Source: Panagrolaimus kolymaensis (Eukaryota > Nematoda > Chromadorea > Rhabditida > Panagrolaimidae). From it: a DNA stretch of 64,000 bases. The position numbers and the translations under genes are program-made. Below the pieces are notes generated by a model that was given only the letters and a program-made list of their open reading frames with translations, did not search any database and was not told where the DNA came from. Each line of letters begins with the position of its first letter. Within the stretch, counting starts at the first letter, position 1. Below, one piece after another: positions 46,783 through 57,520 of this stretch. The DNA lies in assembly GCA_028622995.1 (NCBI GenBank), contig JAJQJQ010000047.1, forward strand, positions 1,612,001 through 1,676,000, read 5' to 3'.

Positions 46783-47744
46783 TCTTTCTTTTGCAACTTT
46801 TTTTTGATGAATGAAAAAAATGCAAAGGAATGAAACTTTGAATTTTGAAACAAACAAAAAAGTTGAAAATTTATGCGCTTTGCTTTAGAAGTTATGCAAA
46901 TTCTTTCTTCCAAAGTTTATTTATTTTTTTCACATGAAAGTCATTTCATCAAAAAAAGTTTTCAAATTTTTAATTCAAAAGAAAATTCTTATCACTTGGT
47001 TCTATGAGATTGTTTTCACTTTAAATTTATCCATTTGATAAAATTTATTACCATATCTATGAATTTTGTTTGTTTTGATTTCTTAAACAAAACAAAAAAT
47101 TCTGTGCTCGATGTGTCCAGGTGAGAATATTTACAAAATTCATATGCAAAGTAAATTGTCAGTAATCGTAAAAAGTGGTATTTAATATTATAAAGCTAAC
47201 GAATTGAAAAAAAATTTTAAAAGGTTAAAAAAGCCATAGAAATTTCAAAAAATAATTAGGTTGAAAGAAAGAGATATTATAAAACGAGTTATAAATGACC
47301 AAATAAACAGTAGTTAGAAAACCATGATACAAGTTTAGAGAACGAACAACTTACATTGAAAAAAATGGTATATAATAAAGTTATGTAACATTTTGTAAGA
47401 ATGAATGATAGCCTAAAAATAAAACAAATTCAAGGAATTTAGAAGACGAAAAGTTTCATGATCCTCAAACACTCTTAAATTATATAAAAAAATAACAATC
47501 TAACAATTTTGAAGTAGAAAAAAACGATATTGAAAAAATGTGTTATAAATCATTTTAAAGTTAATTAATTTTAATTATACAAAATGGAAAAGATTTTGAA
47601 GAGAGAGAAGCAAAAAAGCAATAAAATAAAAATAAAACAAAAAAATTAAGATTAGCTAGAAAAAATATTCTCACAAAATCAATAATCCCGAAAAATACAA
47701 TAAAATACAACCATTTTTAGTTCCAAAAAAAAGATGTTCACGAT
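46783..47744. other. Intergenic
   Basis: AT-rich. No supportable gene or repeat is seen. Confidence 0.4.
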
Positions 47745-49208
47745 TTAATCTGCATCAACTAAATGAAAAGTGCCTGCTTTTTCACTAATTCTTTCGATAC
47801 TCGCTTTCAAAAAAAACAATTCTTTTATGCCAAGAATATTTGCACCTGCATATTGATCTTTAGCAATATGGCATTCTAACGGACGTTTAGTTTCATCCTA
47901 AATAATGAGAAAAATGTGTTATTCGAAGCAGTATAAATATGTCAAAATTAAAATTACCTGTACTGTGATTTTAACATGTTGAGGAATAACATCAAGATAC
48001 TTTAAGCGCATAAGTTTTACAAGAGTTTCTTCAGCTATAAGCATAAGAGGACTCCCAGTGTCCACAATAAACCAAACTGTCAATACTGGATTTTTCGGAT
48101 CGGTATCAAATCGGCATGATAATGCAACCATCAATCGGCAGTTTGCACCAAAAATTATTCCAGATACCGGAAAAGGCTTTTCCGGAAAAGTTGTTGGGCT
48201 TAGGTTTTTTATATCCGTTAAATTAAAAATCTATAACCATCAAAGTTAAAAATAAATAAATGAAAGTAACATAGTTCGGCTTTATAAAAAATAAAAAACC
48301 AAAAAATGTATTTTTTATAGTCTTAATATATTTTTGGTGTTAGTTCTCGCAAAAATTATTTAAAATTTAAAATAAAAATTAATTTTTTGTGTTAACACTC
48401 TTTTACCGCCAGGCAAGAAACAAAAGATTTAAAAAAAGAAAAAACATTTACTTTTTCGAAGGCTTCTGGATTAATATCGCTAATTAAAATATCACTATTA
48501 TGAACAGGTGAAGCTTTAATTTCTTTTAAAGGATTGGTGAGTCTAAAAATTAAAACTTATTAATGGAATTACAAAAGCTTTTTTGGAACAGACTATTGTA
48601 ACTTAATTTTTTACTCTTATAACATCGTAAACAAAAATTTTTTTTTTTGATATCATTTTATTGTTTTTAATGAAAAAGTTTCAAATTAATTTATAGTAAC
48701 ATTCGTTTGATTTTTCTTCTATTTTTTTTCCTCAAGTGTAAGAAAGTACTATCACGATTGTTGAGAGATATTCCAATAAAGAGTTTAAAAACAACAACAA
48801 AAGTTTTCATAAGTTTTGAGCAAACAAAAGTGGCGGGGTTAAAGAAGGTATCAAAAATAAGCAAATTTGAATCGAATTTTATGAAGGAGAAGTATTATGA
48901 AAAAATAAAAGGGAATATGCTTCACACACAAGAACATGCAATAAAAATTGTTATTATGGGGGAAAGTTGTTTTTTTTAATGTCACAGCAAAAATTTAAAA
49001 GAAAAAAATAAATACACCATCAAGCTTATTTAGCAAAGTCGAAACTCATTTTTTACGAGTTTGTAACATTTTGAAAAAAAGAGAAGATAAAATAAATATT
49101 TAAATCTTTAGCTTACTTTGATAACATGCGAGATCCAGATTGAAAATGGGCACCAGAGAAAATTGTTCGAGTAAATGGAACAATGATACGTCGGCAATTC
49201 ATTATCAT
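47745..49208 (-). CDS. Retropepsin-like aspartic protease-fold protein, left copy
   Basis: Exons 49208-49117, 48542-48452, 48230-47958 and 47897-47745 join in phase to 202 residues. The core reads VWFIVDTGSPLMLIAEETL, carrying the DTGS catalytic motif and following hydrophobic strand of retropepsin or DDI1-type proteases. The second half has GANILGIKELFFL, like the ILG motif of such folds. Flanking TFPEKPFPVSGIIFG is shared with the right copy. With one DTGS per chain it would act as a homodimer. No reverse transcriptase or other retroelement domains are near, so it appears to be a cellular gene. Its promoter and first exon lie in an inverted repeat. Confidence 0.72.
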
Positions 49209-49706
49209 AATTACGATGACGGAATAAAATGCGATATATAAATACTTTAAAACCTATAAAATGGATTTCAGTAATTATTAGATTTAAGCAACAAAAACAA
49301 AAAAATGAAAGAAATGTTTTTTAGTAAATTAAACACACATGAAAAAGCTAATAAATGTCCCGTGAATCCTTCAGATAAAACTTTAAAAAATCAAATGTGA
49401 TGAAAAAATAAACGTTGAAGCAATTGGTTAAAGCAAAATCTTAAAAAAATGAAACATAAAAAGCTTCAACCATTTTTGTGGTTGTTGCATTTATTACAAA
49501 AAAAAAATATGGGAAAAAGAAATGCTTAAAAACCATTGGAAAAAAGTAAGAACGATTTCTGGCAAAGATAAAAAAAAATTTTTTTGTTCGATTAACAAAA
49601 ATAAACAGTGAAAGCATTTTTTTCTCTCCACAGTATCTTTTCACGCGAAATTTAGATGGCTATTTACGTTGGTGATTTAAAAAATAAAAAGCTTTGATTC
49701 CCTTTT
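49127..49706. repeat. Left arm of ~580-bp inverted repeat
   Basis: Nearly identical to the reverse complement of 51004-51592. A 67-codon frame inside is identical in both arms. It covers the upstream region and the first ~80 nt of the first exon of the retropepsin-like gene. Identity stops abruptly near CGCA in exon 1. Confidence 0.9.
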
Positions 49707-51003
49707 CTTTTTAGTACTAAAGATTAAACTGACTCATTTCAACACAACTTTGTAAAAAATTACTAATATAAAAATACATTTATGCATGTTTATTTTTTAC
49801 TCAAATTTATTATTTCTCTTCTTTTTTTCAAATTTGTCAAGAATTTATTCGTTACAAAAATGTTTACAGTTTTTCTTTCTATAATTTAAAAATTATAATT
49901 AATTTCAAAACAAAATTCAATTCGATAATGTTGGAAGAAAACCATATTTATTAACTTATCGCACTTTTTTTTGCTAATTTTCTTTACTGTTTTTCTTCAG
50001 GTCGGCAATCATAACTGAAATATCAGTTAAAAATACTCTTTAAGAGCTATTGTTTATAGACACAACAGATTACAAAAAATAGGTAATTCTAATTTTTATT
50101 TACAGTTTGTTTCAGAGCCTTAAATTAATAAAGCTTTCTTATGATTAAAATCTAAAAAATTTATTTACCATTTTTATTTTACTCATAAATTTTTCTAAAA
50201 AATGCCGCTTTTTCTCTAAATTTTTTTTAACAGACATTGCTTTTAAATTTTCTAATAAAAATTTTTTCCATCATTTCTATTTATTTATATTTGCAGATTT
50301 TTTTTAATGATGCATTTGTTGTCATTTTTAAGTCGAAACACTAACATGGAATCATTATTTTTAATAAATAAACATTTCTAAGCCGTTTTTTTATTCAAAT
50401 TGGAAGTTTACAATGTTTTTGAATTTCTTTTTTTAATATGTTTTATAGACAAAAAAACAAATTTTTTAAAGAAAACTTTATTTATTGCTTCCATTTATGG
50501 TTTTACATGTATCCAAATATATAATTGCGACAGTGATATATGTATTTCGGCTTCCATCATAAAACCCAAATGACCCGAACTTTGCTAGCATTTGAAAAAG
50601 AAGAATGATATTTCAGTTGATGCGTTTTTTTTTTTGGTGCGTGCTCACTGTCTGCTGCATTTACTTCATTGGTTTGTCCGCCATTATAAGAGCAAAAAAA
50701 TGTTTGGGTGTACGAAGAATGTGCGTCCAAAAGGTTGTTCTCCTTTATTTTTACAACGATTTTTTTCTTTAGATTGCATTTTTGGTTCGTTTATACAATT
50801 TTAACAATTTGTGAAGCAGTGGTCGCTTTTCTTATATATATTTTTTTTACATTTACCTTTTCGGCGGCAAAACAACTTTAGAACTTTAGGAATGAGCGCG
50901 AAAAAAAAAGTTTTCATTTCGTTTGAGATTTTTTTCAGTCTTTTTCATTATTTGCACTGTTGCCAAATTTAAAAAAGGAAGTTAAGAAAAATATGTTAAA
51001 AAG
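49707..51003. other. Spacer of the inverted repeat
   Basis: About 1.3 kb between the arms. AT-rich, T-rich toward the right side, with a 70-codon frame at 50592-50804 that lacks any family signal. It lies between two divergent, mirrored promoters. Confidence 0.45.
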
Positions 51004-51592
51004 CAAAGAATAGGGGATCAAAGCTTTTTATTATTTTTAAATCACCAACGTAAATAGCCATCTAAATTTCGCGTGAAAAGATACTGTGGAGAGAAAAAAA
51101 TGCTTTCACTGTTTATTTTTGTTAATCGAACAAAAAAATTTTTTTTTATCTTTGCCAGAAATCGTTCTTATTTTTTTCCAATGGTTTTTAAGCATTTCTT
51201 TTTCCCATATTTTTTTTTTGTAATAAATGCAACAACCACAAAAATGGTTGAAGCTTTTTATGTTTCATTTTTTTAAGATTTTGCTTTAACCAATTGCTTC
51301 AACGTTTATTTTTTCATCACATTTGATTTTTTTTAAAGTTTTATCTGAAGGATTCACGGGACATTTATTAGCTTTTTCATGTGTGTTTAATTTACTAAAA
51401 AACATTTCTTTCATTTTTTTGTTTTTGTTGCTTAAATCTAATAATTACTGAAATCCATTTTATAGGTTTTAAAGTATTTATATATCGCATTTTATTCCGT
51501 CATCGTAATTATGATAATGAATTGCCGACGTATCATTGTTCCATTTACTCGAACAATTTTCTCTGGTGCCCATTTTCAATCTGGATCTCGCA
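51004..51592. repeat. Right arm of ~580-bp inverted repeat
   Basis: Mirror image of 49127-49706, covering the upstream region and start of exon 1 of the right retropepsin-like gene. After CGCA in exon 1 the two copies diverge at once. Confidence 0.9.
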
Positions 51593-52730
51593 AGTTATCA
51601 GAGTAAGCAAAAAGTTTCGATACATTCGTTTGATGATTCACACTCGTCACCACCTGTTGTCATTAGAGTATTTTTTATTGGCTATTTCCATTTTCAGTGG
51701 CGAAAATTCTTTGGAAAGATTATATGCTGTTCCTCCATCTAAATATGATATTATGTTACCGGACATGAATCCACTCGGCTTAAACGATGTAATTTTATTT
51801 CTATCATTTTTTATAGTTTTACTGGAGGTGAACGAATGGGAAGACCAAAATATTTTTATTTTTATATTTTACGTGAATTAAAAAGCGAGAATAAACCCCG
51901 CAGTAAAAAACTCATTATTTCGATATTTTTTGTTAGAATAGATAAAGCTCCGGGGATCCAGTAAAAACCGCTCCGCTCCAAAAAACGCTCCGATCCAGTA
52001 ATTACCGCTCCGATCCAGTAAAAACCGCTCCGATCCAGTATTTTCCGCTCCCGCTCGGTGTTTTTTATATACAAATTCAAAAAATTCAAAAAAAGTGAGT
52101 TGAATTTCGCCGCCAGACAACCAAAGAAAATTTTTTTTCATTGATGATGGACCGGCCGGTTTTTGGAGCGGAGCGGTAAATATTGAGACCCAAAGCTCCG
52201 TCACTTTAATTAAATTACTTTTAACTTTATTTTTGTAGATTAGCGACTACACAGGGGTTAGAAACCTTAGCTCTGCTTCCTTTCCTGAAAAGCCATTTCC
52301 GGTAAATGGCTTAATTTTTGGATTAAATAACCGATTAATGGTTTGCTTAGTTTCTCAATGTCAATATCCAAAAAAGCGTGATTTGCCTGATTTTCCTATT
52401 GTCAATATTTGGTACTTGGTTGACACCACCTCAAACTATACATTCCTAAACAAAGAGTCTATTTTGAAGCTATTTGGTGACACAGAAGAAATACCCAAGG
52501 TTATTCCAGTTGCTATTCAAGTATGTTTGCTATTTTTTTCTTTTTTGTATTATTGTTTGATAATATTAAAATTTTAGGATAAAAATAAAGGAGTCATTGA
52601 AGGATACCTTTCGCATAGCAATTTTTCTGGCGCAAATATTATCGGCATGATGACATTACTTCGATTAGGTGTGAGTATTGAAAATATTAGCAAAGAAAAG
52701 GGTACTTTCCAACTCGTAAGCGTTGTGTAA
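51511..52730 (+). CDS. Retropepsin-like protein, right copy, catalytic motif altered
   Basis: Exons 51511-51602, 51698-51788, 52239-52520 and 52578-52730 join in phase to 205 residues, with the same exon plan as the left copy. The first ~27 codons are identical to the left copy. Later exons are clearly diverged (NLSSASFPEKPFPVNGLIFG compared with NLSPTTFPEKPFPVSGIIFG). The core is WYLVDTTSNYTFL: the catalytic Asp remains, but the Gly of DTG is Thr. Protease activity is therefore doubtful, and it may be a pseudoenzyme. The third intron is enlarged by a GC-richer inverted repeat (about 51950-52200). Confidence 0.7.
51950..52200. mobile_element. ~250-bp inverted-repeat element with CCGCTCCGATCCAGTAAAAA units
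   Basis: The left end AGCTCCGGGGATCCAGTAAAAACCGCTCCGCTCC is matched inversely by GGAGCGGAGCGGTAAATATTGAGACCCAAAGCT at the right. About three 20-bp CCGCTCCGATCCAGTAAAAA units lie inside the left arm. The edges are fuzzy and no target duplication was found. It sits in the intron of the right retropepsin-like gene and resembles the other foldback elements in plan. Confidence 0.65.
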
Positions 52731-53709
52731 ATCGTGAGCTCTATTTTACTCTGTGGTTAAAATGAATTATATTTTTGGTGTAGTCTTTTGTTTATTTTTG
52801 AATTATTAATTTTGAGAAAATTATTGTCTTTGAATACTGTAAATTCTAATTTACTTTTTTAGCTATTAATTTTTATTTACTTGCTTTTTTCTCTTCAAAA
52901 TCCTTTTATTTTCTTTCATTTTAAAATGAGTTTTTTTTATATTTAATAATCTTTGTTGATTTTTTATTTGCATAATTCAGTTGCCAATATGGCTCAAAAA
53001 AATTTTTCTTTAAAATCTTTCTCCTCATTTAATTCCGAAGCCAATCGATTTATCTAAAATAAAATTATAAAGAATTGTTTTTTTTAAACTGCTTTTCTCA
53101 AAAATTTTTCTAATCTTCAACTTGTATGTTGCATTTTCAACCTGTGCTTATATGTCCACTTTTAACTTTAATTTGCTTTTTGATAACTATTTTGCATACT
53201 CCGTTGGAATAAAATTAATAAAATTTATTGAAATTTTTTTTTTGATTTGTTATTTCCATATTCTGCAAAAATAAAAAAAAAAAGTCGAAAAATTATAAAC
53301 TACAAACTTTAAAAAAAAAAAAATTACCTATAATAAAAGAAAAAAAATTTGTTTGTGAATTTTTTCTATATTTTTTTTGGAGTTGTTGAAAGTTATGATG
53401 TATTGTTTGTTAACCGATTATTGCACTTGAAGTTTTCCGGTTATGGTTTTGTCAAGCGGTGGAATGTTGTTTGCCCTCTAGTGCTTTATAGATTCTATTT
53501 AATTAATTTAATGTTATTTATTTCTCCATCTTAAATTTTCCAAAGATAAATCTTCTTAAAAAATCAATAACATAATTTTCAAAAAAATAGGCGGAGAAAT
53601 TAAATGCACTGCGTTTTTATTTGCTAAATTTTTCTTTATTTAAAAGGCTTTTTTACTATTTACAAACTTTTCATACATCAAAAAATAGTTAAAAGTATAC
53701 TTAAATATT
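52731..53709. other. Intergenic
   Basis: AT-rich 3' flank. A 61-codon frame at 53349-53534 shows no family signal. Nothing else is seen. Confidence 0.4.
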
Positions 53710-53997
53710 TTATTTTTCATTGTTTCTAATCCTTTGTTTGACAAGTTCAAGAATTGGAAATTTTCCTAAGCCACAATCTCCATTCCAATCATCTTTCATT
53801 GGATACAAAGCAATGCCACTATAATTATTTTTTAAATATTTTGTAATCAAAAAATTAATTATTTCTTCGTCATCGAATGCAACACTTGATTCGTTATTGG
53901 TCATTCGAAGTGACAAAACATGAAAATGGTAATTAAAATCAGTGGCATCATTGGTTTGCATTTGTTTTTGATAAGCAAATTTGGCTTGTGTCACGGG
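53710..53997 (-). pseudogene. GH18 chitinase-like C-terminal fragment (copy 2), cut at the BBS5 junction
   Basis: The frame reads [48 protein letters not shown] and FPILELVK. It is a paralogue of 46278-46679 and the end of a GH18-like domain. Homology to the other copy runs up to about 53995, where coding sequence of BBS5 begins on the opposite strand. All upstream GH18 exons are therefore missing, and the fragment is truncated by a rearrangement. Confidence 0.7.
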
Positions 53998-54943
53998 AGC
54001 TACAACCAGAAAGGCAAAATCGAAACTTAAAGGTCGATGTGAAAGTTTATATTTAATGGCCCGAAATCAAAGCACTCGATTTGAATTTGTTTTTACTTGT
54101 GTCAATAATAATCAACAGGCAGGTTTTAGGATTTATGAAGTTAAAAAATAATGAAAAATAATTTGTAGGCTCAAAACAAACTTTTCACCACTGTGATTGG
54201 CCTCCATCGAGCTTATGAAACTTCCAAACTTTATCGAGACATGAAAATGCGAGGTTCATTAATTGATGAAAATGAAAATTTAAGAATTTTGCCCCTCGAA
54301 GAACAATGTGATAGATTTGAAGGGGCTTGGAATTTAAGCAGCGATCAAGTAAATTTCTTTCAGTTAAAAAACAATCTATCAAAAAAATTTACAGGCAAAT
54401 TTGCAAGGCAATCTGGGAGTTTTAATTGCAACTAATATCCGAGTTGTTTGGTATGCTTCGATGAATTCCAGTCACAATGTTAGCATTCCATATTTACAAC
54501 TTCGAAGTTGTCGAGTTCGTGATTCTCGTTTTGGTTATGCTTTGGTGATAGAAACTTCGGTACAAAGTGGAGAATATATTCTTGGTTTTCGAATTGATCC
54601 AGAAGATCGACTTGAAATTGTTTGCAAAACTATTCAAGCTTTACACACTGCGTATTTAGCATGTCCAACTTTTGGGGTTCAATATCGCAGAGAAATTCAA
54701 AAACTTCCTCAAGAACAAATTGTTAGCGTCGAGGATGCAACTGGTGGAGCGGAACTAGATGATGACACCGAAGAAGATAAACAACCCAAAACTCGAATCG
54801 ATGCATTTGCAGCATATTTTTCTGAAGGCGCTGAAAGAGATGATAAACGACAAATAACTTATTCAGAAACTTTGGGAGTTGCAACAGAACAATTAAAACC
54901 TGGTTTCACCATTGAAGATTTGTGGTGCATCCATAATGATTAA
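53987..54943 (+). CDS. bbs-5: BBS5, 5'-truncated
   Basis: Exons 53987-54118, 54169-54348 and 54395-54943 encode about 285 residues. BBS5 is a subunit of the BBSome that binds phosphoinositides and moves membrane proteins into cilia. Family landmarks: [92 protein letters not shown] and [11 protein letters not shown]. The first ~85 residues, including the start of the first DM16/PH-like repeat, are absent. An in-frame TAA lies just upstream and a GH18 fragment occupies the region. The first intron (54119-54168) has a GC-AG boundary, and the third exon adds ANLQ before GNLGV. Confidence 0.85.
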
Positions 54944-55234
54944 CTTTTTATCCTTTGCATATTTTAATATCCTTTCGACTGTTATTATAATAAAATAAAT
55001 ACTAAACAAATTTCTAAAAAAAATTAGAGAAGAACGCGTTTACAAAAAAAAATTTGCAAGAAACAAAATTCAAACGCCTTTTTATTTCTTATCACGATTC
55101 TTTGCATTGAAGCAGCAAACTTTTCTGTTTGAAAAAAAATCAAAAACTTGTTTTCGATTTGCTAAACACTTTTTTTTCTTCAGAATATTTTTCAACCAAA
55201 TAAGAATCTTCATTTCGTTATTGTTTCTGCAACC
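54944..55234 (+). promoter_or_regulatory. Conserved upstream block of Hsp70-like gene A
   Basis: From about 55045 the sequence is shared with the blocks before genes B and C: TTGCAAGAAACAAAATTCAA, ATCACGAT--TTTGCA, GCTAAACACTTTTTT, then AATATTTTTCAACCAAATAAGAA and ACCATGG. A CTTCAG acceptor-like site precedes AATATTTTTC in A and B. The block acts as a duplicated promoter and leader. Confidence 0.6.
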
Positions 55235-56942
55235 ATGGATAAACACAATTTATTGCATCCTCATCCGAATGTTAATGACTTCTATGGTAAAGACGAAGCA
55301 TTGCTTATTAATCATATGAAAGATGGAAAATTCACCGTTGTTTTCTTGGATGCTCAATTTCAAGAACTTCCAAAATCTATGGATATACCTGTTAAAGATC
55401 TTTCCAAGTTTCTTGATTCTGGTCATTGTCAAAATGTCAAAGTTGTTAATTTCTTTCTTATGGATTATACCAATATGCCTCGTGTCAATAATCTAGAAAT
55501 TCGTCAAATGGTTTATGAAGAAGTTACAAAACGAAAATGGCATCTTTATCTTGTTCATTCAAAAGCAGTCGCAATTACATCAGAATTATGCGCTTCTAAT
55601 CTCACTTCAAAACCTGGTGATGTTATTTTGAATGTAACATCTATTGGTCAAATTGTTACTGTTTCTGAACTTCATCGTAAACCCGAAGGATATTCATACT
55701 TCAGTGGTCAAAAGATCAATCGCTTTAATAGAAGTATTAATGATGTTGCAACTGAATGTCTTGGTGAATGTAATCCTGACTATGTTATTGTTTGTGATCC
55801 TCTTTTTAATGATCTACTGATGTCTTTGAAATCTCTTGTCGTTCCATCAAAAAATGTTATTAACATCGATCTTAAAGGTATCACTGAAAGCATTACACAT
55901 GTCTTGAAAACAATCTTTGAACGTGGTTTTAACAAAGTTATTCCTTTTTGTATGGATAAGCTTGCAGTAACTAATAATGCAAATTTTACTGCTCCTGAAC
56001 AAGCCTTTATTACTGTAGATGAAAATGAAGATTTACCATTGGAAAAAGTCAAAATTGTTCCGAAATCAAAGTATCCATATTATGTAAGTTTGTTTATTTT
56101 GTCTTGATTTTCTCTTTATGCTTTAATTTATAGGTTGCATTTCTTGACACAATTTCTGGAACTTACAAACCTGCTGCTAAAGCTCAACAATCAAAAGAAC
56201 AAGAAGGACATCGTATCAAGCTTGCTTTAGTGGTCGATCGAAATTCGCTTCCATTCCTGTACCAAGATCAATTTATCATTCCTGAAATCCAAGAATTACC
56301 TAAGAAGCTTTCATCATCAAAAGCTGATTTGAATGTACCTGTAATTGGTTTTTACGACAACTCATCCGTCATTTGTGTTCGCGATGAAAATCGTTATAAG
56401 TTTTTGAATGAATGGAACGGTAAGTTAGCTCTTTATGTACTAAAGTTAATATGGTTGTTAGTTTTAGGTTTGTATGGAAATGATCTTTATCTTAGCTTTG
56501 AACAAGAAAAACCTATTATGATAACAGATTTGAACAAAGTTAAGAGTAAAGATCCTTTTATTGTTTATGGTATGTTTACAATTTCAATCTTTTTTGATTA
56601 TATGTATTGTTTTCAGATTTGATCAAAGTTCTTTCTATGCCACCAAAAGATCTCAAAGCTGATTCTAAGTGGGGATTCAAGGTAATTACTACTGATCCTA
56701 AACATCCTGTTTTACTTCAATTTGAAACTTTTTTGGGATCTCGTAAATCTTCTACTCCTGTCTTTTTAATGGCTCTCCTTCTCAAGCATCACATCAAGGC
56801 AATCAAGAAAGAAACTGGAAAGAAGCCAGAAGAACTTGGCTTTTGTATTTTCAATGATTTTACCAAGAAAGAAAAGAAACGAATTCTAACTGGACTCGAA
56901 GAAGTTTGTAAATTATTGAAAATTGGTTTTGTTAATGTTTAA
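55235..56942 (+). CDS. Permuted Hsp70-like protein A
   Basis: Exons 55235-56083, 56134-56419, 56468-56569 and 56617-56942 join in phase to 520 residues. The start is ACCATGG. The C-terminal third reads like the beginning of an Hsp70 ATPase domain: VIGFYDNSSVICVRDEN at the DLGTT position, then YDLIKVLSM, KWGFKVITTD, and PVFLMALLLKHHIKAI followed by EEVCKLLKIGFVNV, where it stops. The N-terminal half resembles the continuation: VVNFFLMDYTN with RQMVYEEV, GDVILNVTSIG in place of DLGGGT, and NPDYVIVCDPLFNDLL in place of the VLVGG region. Nucleotide-binding residues are lost. This is inferred from remembered motifs. No HSP control elements are evident. Confidence 0.65.
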
Positions 56943-57520
56943 ATTTTTGTTAATTTCTTTGTTTTGTTTTTGAATTGATAAAAGCTTTTAAAAAGAGTGT
57001 ATTATGTTTTAAAAGAGAGGAGAAACTACTTTTCTTTGTCACTATTGTTATTCCTTACACATTCGTTGCGTTCATTAAGTTAGAACTAAAAGACTGTTCC
57101 ATACTTTCTTTCTGCAGTACTTTCAAATGGCATAATTTTGTTTTACTTTCCACGGATAATTTTTAGTTGAACATGAACAATATTCTTCTTTGAAGGTGCA
57201 TCCATTAATGACTAACTTCTCAACTTTTTGCTTGTTTTATTTCTTCCCGAATGTTAGGTTTTTCTTTTATTTTATAAGCTAAATAACTATTTTAATAACT
57301 AAAATAAAAAAGACTCTCGAGTTCGCAAAAAAAAATATTGCAAGAAACAAAATTCAAATCCCATTTTATCTCTTATAACGATCGTTGGCTTTGAAGCGGC
57401 AAACTTTTTTTGTTGAAAAAAAATCAAAAACTTGTTTCCGATTTGCTAAACACTTTTTTCTTCAGAATATTTTTCAACCAAATAAGAAACTTCATTTCAT
57501 TATTGTTTCTGTCTGCAACC
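56943..57520. other. Intergenic A-B with duplicated flanks
   Basis: The first ~220 bp are nearly the same as the sequence after gene B (TTTTTGTTAATTTCTTTGTTTTGTTTTTGAATTGATAAAAGC onward). The last ~200 bp carry the conserved leader block before the ATG. No extra gene is visible. Confidence 0.6.

Noticed and set aside
49441..51276. Identical 67-residue frame on both arms as a duplicated gene
   Set aside because: It is identical because it lies in the inverted repeat. The translation is low complexity and lies upstream of the real first exons.
47745..52730. Retrovirus or retrotransposon remnant
   Set aside because: Only a retropepsin-like core is seen. No reverse transcriptase, integrase or LTRs are present, and the four-exon structure is shared by both copies, so a cellular gene fits better.
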